A DNA stretch of 64,000 nucleotides from Rhodobacterales bacterium RIFCSPHIGHO2_02_FULL_62_130. Its GTDB lineage: Bacteria; Pseudomonadota; Alphaproteobacteria; Rhodobacterales; Rhodobacteraceae. This document shows positions 26,188-34,244 of this stretch, one piece after another. The stretch is from NCBI GenBank assembly GCA_001828855.1, contig MHZT01000006.1:186001-250000 (forward strand). Direction: 5' to 3'. Every line of letters begins with the position of its first letter. The first letter of the stretch is position 1. A model generated the notes under the pieces. It searched no databases. It was not told the DNA's origin and saw only the letters and a program-made list of their open reading frames with translations. The position numbers were made by a program, and so were the translations under genes.

Positions 26188-27319
26188 CCTTTTCCACATG
26201 CTGACAGACGAGGAACGCGCCTTCCTCGACATGCTGCACACCTTCTGCGCCCGCGAGATCGCCCCGAAAGCCGCCGAGACGGATGAGACCGGCCTTTTCG
26301 TCCATGCCCAGATCAGGGCCTTGGCCCAAACCGGCATCATGGGGGCCAACCTGCACGCGCCCTATGGTGCAGGCATATCCGCCCAAGCCCTTCTGCGCGC
26401 TGTGGAAATCGTGGCGGGGGCTTGCGGGTCCACCGTCTCGGCGCTGACCGCACACTACCTTGCCACCGACAGCCTGTTGCTGGGCGGCACCGACGCCCTG
26501 CGCGACAAATACCTGCCCGACGCCGCCGAAGGCAAAACCCTTGGCGCCTTTGCGCTGACCGAACCCAATGCCGGTTCCGACCCCGCCGACATGAAAACCC
26601 GGGCCACCCGTGAGGGTGACGGATACCGGATAAAGGGCCGCAAATGCTTTATCTCGAACGGCGGCGTGGCGGATTTCCTGATCGTCTACGCCGTCACCGA
26701 CCCCACAGCGGCGCACAAGGGCATCTCGGCCTTTGTGGTCGATAAAGGCACCCCCGGCCTGACCCCCGGCCGGATCGAGAAAACCATGGGCCTGAAAGGC
26801 GGCCATGTGTGGGAGTTGGACCTCGACCTTTACGTGCCGCAGGAAAACCGCCTTGGCCCCGAAGGCACCGGTTTCCGCACCGCGATGAAAGTACTGGACA
26901 ACGGCAGGCTGGAGGTCGCCGCCATGTGCATCGGCATCGCCCAACAAGCCCTTGATCTGGCAACCGAATGGACCAAGACCCGCATCATCGGCGGCGAACC
27001 CCTTGCCACCCGCCAAGGCATCCGCTGGCAACTGGCCGACATGGCAACCGACTTGCAAGCCGCCCGCCTTCTGGCGCTTGAGGCCGCACGCAAACGCCAG
27101 AACGGCGAACGCTTCAGCCAAGCCGCAAGCATGGCCAAACTCTACGCCAGCGAAATGGCCCACCGCGTCACCGATGGCGCGCTGCAACTCCATGGCGGCT
27201 ATGGCTATACCCGCGACTTCCCCCTTGAACGCCTGTCCCGCGATTGCCGCATCATGCGGATCTACGAAGGCTCTTCCGAAATCCAGCGCAACATCATCGC
27301 TGCCCATCATCTTCACTGA
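26180..27319 (+). CDS. Acyl-CoA dehydrogenase
   Basis: A 379-residue FAD-dependent acyl-CoA dehydrogenase, the usual length. The FAD/substrate signature [16 protein letters not shown] (about residues 120-135) and the C-terminal catalytic glutamate motif [13 protein letters not shown] are visible. The start at 26180 ([13 protein letters not shown]) overlaps the CoA transferase stop. Pairing with a CoA transferase suggests a two-step activation and alpha,beta-desaturation of a small carboxylic acid. It is 7 bp upstream of hutU, so it is part of the hut transcript. Confidence 0.93.
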   Translation: MTDLFHMLTDEERAFLDMLHTFCAREIAPKAAETDETGLFVHAQIRALAQTGIMGANLHAPYGAGISAQALLRAVEIVAGACGSTVSALTAHYLATDSLLLGGTDALRDKYLPDAAEGKTLGAFALTEPNAGSDPADMKTRATREGDGYRIKGRKCFISNGGVADFLIVYAVTDPTAAHKGISAFVVDKGTPGLTPGRIEKTMGLKGGHVWELDLDLYVPQENRLGPEGTGFRTAMKVLDNGRLEVAAMCIGIAQQALDLATEWTKTRIIGGEPLATRQGIRWQLADMATDLQAARLLALEAARKRQNGERFSQAASMAKLYASEMAHRVTDGALQLHGGYGYTRDFPLERLSRDCRIMRIYEGSSEIQRNIIAAHHLH

Positions 27320-27326
27320 GGTCATC

Positions 27327-29009
27327 ATGAACACACGCCACAACACCCGCGACATCTTCCCCGCCACCGGCACCGAGATCACCGCCAAAAGCTGGCTGAC
27401 CGAAGCGCCCATGCGGATGCTGATGAACAACCTGCACCCCGACGTGGCCGAAAACCCGCATGAGTTGGTAGTTTACGGCGGCATCGGCCGTGCGGCGCGG
27501 ACATGGGAGGATTTCGACATGATCGTCGCCACCCTGAAAACCCTGAACGACGACGAAACCCTGCTGGTGCAATCGGGCAAGCCGGTGGGCGTGTTCCGCA
27601 CCCACAAGGACGCCCCGCGCGTGCTGATCGCCAACTCGAACCTCGTGCCGCATTGGGCAACTTGGGACCATTTCAACGAGTTGGATAAGAAGGGTCTGGC
27701 GATGTATGGCCAGATGACCGCAGGCTCGTGGATCTACATCGGCACCCAAGGCATCGTGCAGGGCACCTATGAAACGTTTGCCGAGGCAGGCCGCCAGCAC
27801 TACGGCGGCAGCCTGACCGGCAAATGGATTCTGACCGGCGGTCTTGGCGGCATGGGCGGCGCGCAACCCTTGGCGGCAGTGATGGCCGGAGCCTGCTGCC
27901 TTGCCGTGGAATGCGATGAAACCCGGATCGATTTCCGCATCCGCACCAGATACTTGGACGCCAAAGCCAAGACTCTGGACGAAGCCCTTGCCCTGATCGA
28001 CCAGTGGACGGCAGCGGGCGAGGCGAAATCGGTGGGCCTTCTGGGCAACGCCGCCGACATCTTCCCCGAACTGGTGGCCCGCATGAAGGCGGGCGGCCAT
28101 CGCCCCGATATCGTCACCGACCAGACCTCGGCCCATGATCCGCTGCACGGCTATCTGCCGCAAGGCTGGGGCGTGGCCGAATGGCGCGCGAAACAGGAAT
28201 CTGATCCCAAAGCTGTGGAAAAAGCCGCCCGCGCCAGCATGCGCACCCATGTCGCGGCCATGGTCGATTTCTGGAACGCAGGCGTGCCGACACTGGATTA
28301 CGGCAACAACATCCGACAGGTGGCACAAGATGAAGGGCTGGAAAACGCCTTCGCCTTCCCCGGTTTCGTGCCCGCCTATATCCGCCCATTGTTCTGCCGT
28401 GGCATCGGCCCCTTCCGCTGGGCGGCGCTGTCGGGGGATCCGGCGGATATCCACGCCACCGACGCCGCGATGAAAAAGTTGTTCCCCGAGAACAAGCACC
28501 TGCACCGCTGGCTTGACATGGCCGCCGACCGCATCGCCTTCCAAGGCCTGCCCGCCCGCATCTGCTGGATCGGCCTTGGCGACCGCCACAAGGCGGGGCT
28601 GATGTTCAACGAGATGGTCCGCTCGGGCGAGTTGAAGGCCCCCGTGGTGATCGGGCGCGATCACCTTGATTCAGGCTCGGTCGCCTCGCCCAACCGCGAG
28701 ACGGAAGCCATGAAAGACGGCTCGGATGCCGTCTCCGACTGGCCGCTGCTGAACGCCCTGCTGAACACCGCCTCGGGGGCCACTTGGGTCAGCCTGCATC
28801 ACGGCGGTGGGGTGGGGATGGGCTTCAGCCAACACTCCGGCATGGTGATCTGTGCGGATGGCACCGACGACGCCGCCCGCCGCATCCACAACGTGCTGTG
28901 GAACGATCCGGCCACGGGTGTGATGCGCCACGCCGACGCAGGCTATGACATCGCGCTGGACTGCGCCCGCGAACACGGGCTGAACCTGCCCGCCATCCTG
29001 AAACCCTAA
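27327..29009 (+). CDS. hutU: Urocanate hydratase
   Basis: HutU hydrates urocanate to 4-imidazolone-5-propionate using tightly bound NAD+. The 560 residues are of normal length. Visible are [11 protein letters not shown], the [20 protein letters not shown] nucleotide-binding stretch, the cysteine in [12 protein letters not shown] and the C-terminal [17 protein letters not shown] motif. The start at 27327 ([10 protein letters not shown]) has GAGG upstream. It is fifth in the order hutI-hutH-CoA transferase-acyl-CoA dehydrogenase-hutU. Confidence 0.97.
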   Translation: MNTRHNTRDIFPATGTEITAKSWLTEAPMRMLMNNLHPDVAENPHELVVYGGIGRAARTWEDFDMIVATLKTLNDDETLLVQSGKPVGVFRTHKDAPRVLIANSNLVPHWATWDHFNELDKKGLAMYGQMTAGSWIYIGTQGIVQGTYETFAEAGRQHYGGSLTGKWILTGGLGGMGGAQPLAAVMAGACCLAVECDETRIDFRIRTRYLDAKAKTLDEALALIDQWTAAGEAKSVGLLGNAADIFPELVARMKAGGHRPDIVTDQTSAHDPLHGYLPQGWGVAEWRAKQESDPKAVEKAARASMRTHVAAMVDFWNAGVPTLDYGNNIRQVAQDEGLENAFAFPGFVPAYIRPLFCRGIGPFRWAALSGDPADIHATDAAMKKLFPENKHLHRWLDMAADRIAFQGLPARICWIGLGDRHKAGLMFNEMVRSGELKAPVVIGRDHLDSGSVASPNRETEAMKDGSDAVSDWPLLNALLNTASGATWVSLHHGGGVGMGFSQHSGMVICADGTDDAARRIHNVLWNDPATGVMRHADAGYDIALDCAREHGLNLPAILKP

Positions 29010-29027
29010 GCCCCTCCCGCTTCCCCC

Positions 29028-29107
29028 GATCCTCTTCGCAAAAATATCCCACGGGGGAAGCGGCCCAAAGGCCGCGCGGGGGTGTGAAACCCCCGCTCCT
29101 CCGCCCG
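29028..29107 (+). repeat. Family A element after hutU
   Basis: GATCCTCTTCGCAAAAATAT then CCCACGGGGG, a GCGGCC/GGCCGC hairpin and a GCGGGGG/CCCCCGC hairpin. It lies 18 bp after the hutU stop and may terminate the transcript before the flavin reductase gene. Confidence 0.75.
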
Positions 29108-29123
29108 CCAAAGGACCAGACAG

Positions 29124-29777
29124 ATGCATTACGCCCCCGGCAAAGACCCCTGCCCGCTGCCCTTCAGCCCGTTCAAGGCCTGCACCGTGCCGCGCCCGAT
29201 CGGCTGGCTTTCGACCATCTCGACCAAAGGCGTCGTCAACCTTGCCCCCTACAGCCAGTGGCAGAACCTGACCTTCGATCCGCCGATGGTGATGTTTGCC
29301 GCCAACCAATACGCCGATGGACGCCGCAAACACACGGTGGTCAACGCCGAGGAGACCGGCTGGTTCGTGTGGAACATGTGTACCTATGATCTGCGCGAGG
29401 CGATGAACATCACCGCGATGGAATGGCCCGAAGGCACGGATGAATTCGAGAAAGCCGGTGTCACCAAAGCTCCTTGCATCGACGCCCCCGCCCCGCGCGT
29501 GGCCGAAAGCCCGGCGCATTTCGAATGCAAATACCTGTCCACCCACCGGTTGCGCGGCAACTCGGGGCATGGCTGGGTGGATGTCGTCTACGGCGAGGTT
29601 GTGCGTATCCACGTCAAGGACGATGCCCTGACTGCGCAGGGCAAGCTGAACTACGCCGCGATCCGGCCGCTCGCCCGCATGGGGTATTACGATTACACCA
29701 GCGTCACCGAGACCTTCGAGATGCGTATCCCCGGTGCCACAGGCTCTGCCGCCGACGGGCTGGAAGGCAAAGCCTGA
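29124..29777 (+). CDS. Flavin reductase-like (FMN-binding split barrel) protein
   Basis: A 217-residue protein of the flavin reductase-like domain family, which bind FMN and either reduce free flavin for a partner oxygenase or have other FMN-dependent roles. Visible are PRPIGWLSTISTKGVVNLAP and PPMVMFAANQ near the N-terminus, and the GKLNYAAIRPLARMGYYDY segment near the end. It follows hutU in the same direction after a family A repeat, so it may be in the hut operon. No obvious flavin-dependent oxygenase is adjacent. Confidence 0.83.
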   Translation: MHYAPGKDPCPLPFSPFKACTVPRPIGWLSTISTKGVVNLAPYSQWQNLTFDPPMVMFAANQYADGRRKHTVVNAEETGWFVWNMCTYDLREAMNITAMEWPEGTDEFEKAGVTKAPCIDAPAPRVAESPAHFECKYLSTHRLRGNSGHGWVDVVYGEVVRIHVKDDALTAQGKLNYAAIRPLARMGYYDYTSVTETFEMRIPGATGSAADGLEGKA

Positions 29778-29796
29778 TCTTGCAGAATCAGGGTAG

Positions 29797-29817
29797 GGTG
29801 CGTGGTCTCCACGCACC
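29797..29817 (+). repeat. Palindromic repeat, family B copy 3 (likely terminator)
   Basis: GGTGCGTGG, TCT, CCACGCACC, preceded by GTAG and followed by TTCCCTT. It lies between the convergent flavin reductase and PHP hydrolase genes. Confidence 0.7.
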
Positions 29818-29831
29818 TTCCCTTGTCCTGA

Positions 29832-30794
29832 CTACCCCAGAACGCGCGGGTTCTTCGCCTGCGGCCCTTCCACCCAGATCGGGTTCGACCAAGCCCGCTT
29901 GCCCGCCGCGTCAATCACCGCGACGCGCACCCAAGGCGAGTTGTTCAGCCGTGCCAGCGGCACTTCGGTGCGTGTCATGGAATGACCATGCACGCCCTTG
30001 GCCCCGGTGCCGTGGCCGATTGCCACCACCGACACCACGGCCGAGCTTTCGACCACCACCTTGTCGCCCTCGATCCGCACATCGCGCAACTCCGGCCCCT
30101 GGCTGGAGTAGAAATGCCCCGCCTTCAGCGCCGCCAGCAACGCCTCGGGCGAGTTCTCTTCCGCCTTCACCATCACCCAGCCGCCGAAGTGATCCGGCTC
30201 GGAAAAATGCGCGTCATCGGTGGCGATCATGGTCAGGCGGCGGCCTTCGGTCAGCAGAAGGTCCGCAATGGCAAAGCCATCGGGGCGGTCGCAGCCGGTG
30301 TCGCAGCCGGTGTTATAGACCTCGACCGCATGGGCGGCCGTGATGCTGCGCGCATCGGCCAAGGTCAGGCCCGACCATTGCGGATGGGCAATCGCCACGA
30401 AAGCCCCCGCCGCCACAGCCCGCGCGGCGATCTCTGGCCCCGTCTCCTGCCCTGCCACCGGCACAAAGCTGGGGCTGTTCGAAGGCGCGAAATCGGCAGG
30501 CAGGCCCACCGCCAGAATATGCCACAACTCGCCATTCGCCATCGCCCCCGAGTGCAGTTCCGCCCCCAGAATCGTGGTGAACCCATCCCCCCGCATCGGC
30601 ACGGTATCGACAATCGGATAGCCCCACAGCCCGACGAAATGATCTGTCAGCGCCAGAAAATCATAGCCCTCGGCCTTATAGCGGCGGCACACTTCTTCCG
30701 GCGACAGCACCCCGTCCGATCGCGTCGAGTGGGTGTGGATATTGCCGCGCCAGAAGCGGCCTTTGGCGGTAAAGGCGGGGTCACGTTGTGTCAT
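29832..30794 (-). CDS. PHP-domain metallohydrolase (CehA/McbA-like)
   Basis: A 320-residue PHP-superfamily protein. The N-terminal metal site is GNIHTHSTRSDGVLSPEEV and ALTDHF follows at about residue 50. Later histidines in IAHPQWSG and TDDAHFSE complete the pattern. The CehA/McbA group contains carbamate and ester hydrolases and possible phosphoesterases. The start at 30794 has GGAGGATGAT directly upstream; a longer frame would run into the divergent ArsR gene. The C-terminal part looks like a beta-rich domain. Substrate unknown. Confidence 0.85.
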   Translation of the reverse strand: MTQRDPAFTAKGRFWRGNIHTHSTRSDGVLSPEEVCRRYKAEGYDFLALTDHFVGLWGYPIVDTVPMRGDGFTTILGAELHSGAMANGELWHILAVGLPADFAPSNSPSFVPVAGQETGPEIAARAVAAGAFVAIAHPQWSGLTLADARSITAAHAVEVYNTGCDTGCDRPDGFAIADLLLTEGRRLTMIATDDAHFSEPDHFGGWVMVKAEENSPEALLAALKAGHFYSSQGPELRDVRIEGDKVVVESSAVVSVVAIGHGTGAKGVHGHSMTRTEVPLARLNNSPWVRVAVIDAAGKRAWSNPIWVEGPQAKNPRVLG

Positions 30795-30899
30795 ATCATC
30801 CTCCATCGGGTAGGCGCAGATTAGCCATCGGCACGCCAAGGTCCAGCGCCTGCGCGCCCCCTCGCCGCGCGACGCAGCGCATGTTAATGTGACCTGCGT

Positions 30900-31265
30900 A
30901 TGACAATGGGTGTGCAGATGTCTGAGGATGTATTGGACGGAGAATTCAATCAGGCCAGTGCCACGGTGGCCACGGATATGGCCGAAAACGCCGTCGCTGC
31001 GGCCGAATTTCTCAAGGCGCTCTCGCATGAGGGGCGGCTGATGATTCTGTGCCATCTGGTGTCCGGCGAAAAGACCGTCACCGCGCTTGAGGATCTTTTG
31101 GGCGCACGTCAGGCCGCAGTCAGCCAGCAACTGGCCCGCCTGCGCGCCGATGGGCTGGTCACGGCGCGGCGCGATGGCAAGGCGATCCACTATTCGATCC
31201 GCGACCCCAAGGCGGCGGCCATCGTCAAGGTGGTGCATGACCTGTTCTGCGCCACCACCTGCTGA
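30900..31265 (+). CDS. ArsR family regulator, BigR/SqrR-like
   Basis: A 121-residue winged-helix repressor. The recognition helix is ARQAAVSQQLARLRADGLV and the wing is RRDGKAIHYSI. A cysteine in the MILCHL helix (about residue 51) and another in LFCATTC near the C-terminus lie where BigR and SqrR carry their persulfide-sensing cysteine pair, so a sulfide or redox sensor is plausible. It is divergent from the PHP gene and directly abuts the convergent SDR. A persulfide dioxygenase cluster without its own regulator lies 9 kb away. Confidence 0.82.
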   Translation: MTMGVQMSEDVLDGEFNQASATVATDMAENAVAAAEFLKALSHEGRLMILCHLVSGEKTVTALEDLLGARQAAVSQQLARLRADGLVTARRDGKAIHYSIRDPKAAAIVKVVHDLFCATTC

Positions 31266-32012
31266 TCAGCCGCGCCCGATATAGGGCATGTCGCGCGCCA
31301 TGATCGTCATGAACGGCACGTTCACATCCAGCGGCAACCCCGCCATGTGCAGCACCGCATCGGCCACATGCGCCACATCCATCACCGGCTCGACCCGCAC
31401 CTCGCCATTGGCTTGCGGCACGCCTTGGGTGAACTTGGCGGCCATATCGGTCAGCGCATTGCCAATATCGATCTGACCACAGGCGATGTTGAAGGCCCGC
31501 CCGTCCAGCCCCAGCGTCCGTGTCAGCCCTGTCACCGCATGTTTCGACATCGTGTAAGGCACCGAACCGGGGCGCGGCACATGCGCCGAGATCGAGCCGT
31601 TGTTGATGATCCGCCCACCCTGCGGCGACTGGTGGCGCATAATGCCAAAGGCCGCCCGCGCGCAGAGAAACATGCCGGTGATGTTGGCGCTGTTCACCGC
31701 CAGCCACTCTGCCACCGGAATCTCGTCAATCGGGGCGGAGGGGGCCGATTGGCCTGCGTTGTTGAACAGCACATCCAGCCGCCCCCACGCTGCCTTTACC
31801 GCTGCAAAGGCCGCCTCGACCTGATCGGCGTCACCCACATCCGCCGTCAGGATCAACGCCCGCGCATCGCCCGCCGCCGCTTCCTCCAGCCGTTCCCGCC
31901 TGCGCCCCAACAGAGCCACCCGCCAGCCCTGCGCCAGAAAGGCCCGCGCCGTGGCACGGCCAATGCCTGATCCTGCACCGGTCACAAGGATGGTCTTGAA
32001 GCTATCAGTCAT
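31266..32012 (-). CDS. SDR family oxidoreductase
   Basis: A 248-residue classical short-chain dehydrogenase. The Rossmann motif TGAGSGIGRAT is at the N-terminus, NNAG in the middle, and the catalytic serine and YTMSK follow with the normal 13-residue spacing. Length is standard for the family. Its stop abuts the ArsR gene with no gap. The substrate cannot be told; there are no obvious pathway neighbours. Confidence 0.9.
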   Translation of the reverse strand: MTDSFKTILVTGAGSGIGRATARAFLAQGWRVALLGRRRERLEEAAAGDARALILTADVGDADQVEAAFAAVKAAWGRLDVLFNNAGQSAPSAPIDEIPVAEWLAVNSANITGMFLCARAAFGIMRHQSPQGGRIINNGSISAHVPRPGSVPYTMSKHAVTGLTRTLGLDGRAFNIACGQIDIGNALTDMAAKFTQGVPQANGEVRVEPVMDVAHVADAVLHMAGLPLDVNVPFMTIMARDMPYIGRG

Positions 32013-32187
32013 CGGAGCGGTCCTTTTCGTCTGCCGCTGCCATGAATTGCAGAGCCGTCCCGCCTTGGCAAAAGGAAAGCGCAGATCATCCGGTCCCTGC
32101 GAATTTTCTTTCCCGCAGACCGCCCTGCCAGAAAGATTGCTCTCTTTTCCAAAACTGCTTTAGAATTCCCCAAAGCCACGCCACAGA

Positions 32188-32216
32188 TTATCACGATAAA
32201 TGCAATCGAGATAAAT
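32188..32216. promoter_or_regulatory. Small palindrome and direct repeat upstream of metY
   Basis: TTATC-AC-GATAA (32188-32199) is a perfect inverted repeat, and GATAAAT recurs at 32195-32201 and 32210-32216. It lies 36-64 bp before the metY ATG in an A/T-rich stretch. It may be an operator or promoter element. No SAM riboswitch consensus could be recognised in 32013-32251. Confidence 0.4.
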
Positions 32217-32251
32217 TCACCCCCCGCATTTCACCGCAAAAGGAACCAGAC

Positions 32252-33538
32252 ATGGCCCAGAAACCCGAGACGCTTGCCCTGCACGCAGGCTACCGCGCCG
32301 ATCCTGCCACGGGGTCGGTGGCAGTTCCAATCTATCAGACCACGTCCTACCAGTTCCGCGATACGGCCCACGCCTCGGCCCTGTTTGCGCTGCAAGAGCT
32401 GGGCAATATCTACACCCGCCTTGGCAATCCCACCACCGATGTGCTGGAAAAGCGGGTAACCGCGCTTGAGGGCGGTGTGGCGGCGCTGGCAGTGGCCTCG
32501 GGTCAGGCAGCCTCGGCCTATTCGGTGCAGAATCTGGCCAAGGTGGGCGACAATATCGTGTCCTCGACCAATCTTTATGGCGGCACCTGGAACCTTTTTG
32601 CCAATACCTTCAAGGATCAGGGCATCGAAGTCCGCTTTGTCGATCCGACCGACCCCGAGGCTTTTGCCCGCGCCACCGATGACCGCACCCGCGCCTATTA
32701 CGCCGAAACCCTGCCCAACCCCAAGCTTGAGGTCTTTCCGATTGCCGAAGTTGCAGCCATCGGCCGCGCGCGGGGCATCCCGCTGATCATCGACAATACC
32801 GCAGCGCCCCTGCTGGTGCGGCCCTTCGATCACGGCGCGGCAGTGGTGGTCTATTCCTCGACCAAATATCTGGGCGGACATGGCACCTCGATTGGCGGCA
32901 TCATCGTGGATGGCGGCAATTTCGACTGGGCGGGCCATCCCGATCGCCAGCCCGCGCTGAATACCCCCGACCCCAGCTATCATGGCGCAATCTGGGTCGA
33001 AGCGACCGCCGCCCTTGGCCCTGTCGCCTATATCATCAAGGCCCGCACCACGCTGCTGCGTGATCTGGGGGCGGCGATTTCGCCCTTCAACGCCTTCCTG
33101 ACGCTGCAAGGCATCGAAACCCTGCCGCTGCGGATCGAACGCCACAGCCAGAACGCTGCAGCCGTAGCGGCCTTTCTGAAAACCCGCCCCGATGTTTCGG
33201 CGGTGATCCACCCCAGCCTGCAAAACGGCCTCGCAGCCGAGCGCGCCGCGAAATACATGCGCGGCGGCTACGGCGGCCTTGTCGGCTTTGAGTTGAAAGC
33301 CGGAACCGACGCGGGCCGCAAATTCATCGACTCACTGCAATTGGTCTACCACGTCGCCAATATCGGCGATGCCCGCACGCTGGCGATCCACCCGGCCTCG
33401 ACCACCCATTCGCAGCTATCCCCCGAAGATCAGGTCAAAACCGGCGTCACCGGCGGCTATGTCCGCCTGTCCATCGGCATCGAACATATCGACGACATCC
33501 TCGCCGATATCACCCAAGCCCTCGACGCCGCCCGCTGA
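32252..33538 (+). CDS. metY: O-acetylhomoserine aminocarboxypropyltransferase (O-acetylhomoserine sulfhydrylase)
   Basis: A 428-residue PLP enzyme of the Cys/Met family, long form typical of MetY, which makes homocysteine from O-acetylhomoserine and sulfide. The PLP lysine is expected at K205 in YSSTKYLGGHG. LHAGYRADPATGSVAVPIYQ at the N-terminus and ESLRLAVHPAST-like TLAIHPASTTH near the C-terminus support MetY. The start at 32252 follows AAAAGGAACC; a longer frame upstream has no family similarity. Transcription probably ends at the hairpin at 33549. Confidence 0.93.
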   Translation: MAQKPETLALHAGYRADPATGSVAVPIYQTTSYQFRDTAHASALFALQELGNIYTRLGNPTTDVLEKRVTALEGGVAALAVASGQAASAYSVQNLAKVGDNIVSSTNLYGGTWNLFANTFKDQGIEVRFVDPTDPEAFARATDDRTRAYYAETLPNPKLEVFPIAEVAAIGRARGIPLIIDNTAAPLLVRPFDHGAAVVVYSSTKYLGGHGTSIGGIIVDGGNFDWAGHPDRQPALNTPDPSYHGAIWVEATAALGPVAYIIKARTTLLRDLGAAISPFNAFLTLQGIETLPLRIERHSQNAAAVAAFLKTRPDVSAVIHPSLQNGLAAERAAKYMRGGYGGLVGFELKAGTDAGRKFIDSLQLVYHVANIGDARTLAIHPASTTHSQLSPEDQVKTGVTGGYVRLSIGIEHIDDILADITQALDAAR

Positions 33539-33548
33539 ATGGAAATGG

Positions 33549-33571
33549 CCAGAGCGGGATAACCGCTCTGG
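33549..33571 (+). terminator. Terminator after metY
   Basis: CCAGAGCGG, GATAA, CCGCTCTGG: a perfect 9-bp stem starting 11 bp after the metY stop, followed by a T-rich stretch (CCTCGTTGTATTCTTT). Confidence 0.75.
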
Positions 33572-33595
33572 CCTCGTTGTATTCTTTAGCGAAGG

Positions 33596-34123
33596 ATGGA
33601 CGGAGCTGTGCAGGGCAACACTGAGCGAAGCAATTACATTGAAGAAATGAATAGGCAGCATGCCATAGCTGCTCACGAGCGTAGCGATCAAAGCCTTACA
33701 GATGCACGAAAGGCTGCCATCGACGCTGCCACGACAGCAATCCGATCATTGATTCTTGTAAACGGTGGTGCCGTGGTCGCGCTTCTGACATTTACGGGTG
33801 CCATTGAAACTGGTGAAAACGGCGGCACAGTCTCATTAGGCGCACTTGCAGCGCCGATTTGGTGGTTCGCAATCGGTGTCGGACTATCAGCTACGGCGGC
33901 CATATGGGCGTACTTCGTCAACGTGCTGGACTTGGAAATTCTCGCATCAGTTGAACACGTCTGGCAGCACCCGTACATTCAACAAAAGAAAATTTCCAAG
34001 TCGCTCAGGATTGCCAGAGCCTTCTTTATGTGGTCGGGGCTTTGTCTAGCCTTGTCGTCACTGTTTGCCTTTTTCTCAGGCGTGTACACAGTTACGAACG
34101 CAATCTCGGGCCTTGGTATATGA
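33596..34123 (+). CDS. Small membrane protein of lower GC content, possibly acquired
   Basis: A 175-residue protein I do not recognise. The N-terminal 50 residues are charged and helical; two or three membrane segments follow (about residues 52-72, 85-110 and 142-168). Base composition is visibly lower than in its neighbours (about half G+C), and A/T-ending codons are frequent. Its TGA stop (34121-34123) touches the encoded CCA end of tRNA-Thr on the other strand. tRNA 3' ends are common integration sites, so this may be a remnant of acquired DNA. The start is uncertain; an ATG at 33647 is an alternative. Confidence 0.6.
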   Translation: MDGAVQGNTERSNYIEEMNRQHAIAAHERSDQSLTDARKAAIDAATTAIRSLILVNGGAVVALLTFTGAIETGENGGTVSLGALAAPIWWFAIGVGLSATAAIWAYFVNVLDLEILASVEHVWQHPYIQQKKISKSLRIARAFFMWSGLCLALSSLFAFFSGVYTVTNAISGLGI

Positions 34124-34199
34124 TGGTGCCCCCAGCAGGACTTGAACCCGCGACCCCCTGATTACAAATCAGGTGCTCTACCAGCTGAGCTATAGAGGC
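34124..34199 (-). tRNA. tRNA-Thr (anticodon UGU)
   Basis: A 76-nt cloverleaf reads on the minus strand. The acceptor stem is GCCTCTA paired with TGGGGGC, the anticodon stem CCTGA/TCAGG encloses loop TTTGTAA with anticodon TGT, and the T arm is GCGGG-TTCAAGT-CCTGC. The discriminator is A and the CCA end is encoded. Confidence 0.95.
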
Positions 34200-34244
34200 A
34201 ACGCACCCCAAATAGCCCTTCAGGATCGGGCTGGCAAGAGCGTG

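Noticed and set aside
32013-32251. SAM-II or SAM-V riboswitch before metY
   Set aside because: I looked for the conserved pseudoknot core and could not match it; only a short palindrome and direct repeat were found. A covariance search would settle it.
33596-34199. Integrated prophage or genomic island at tRNA-Thr
   Set aside because: Only one small gene is atypical and there is no integrase or duplicated tRNA 3' end visible, so a full island cannot be claimed.
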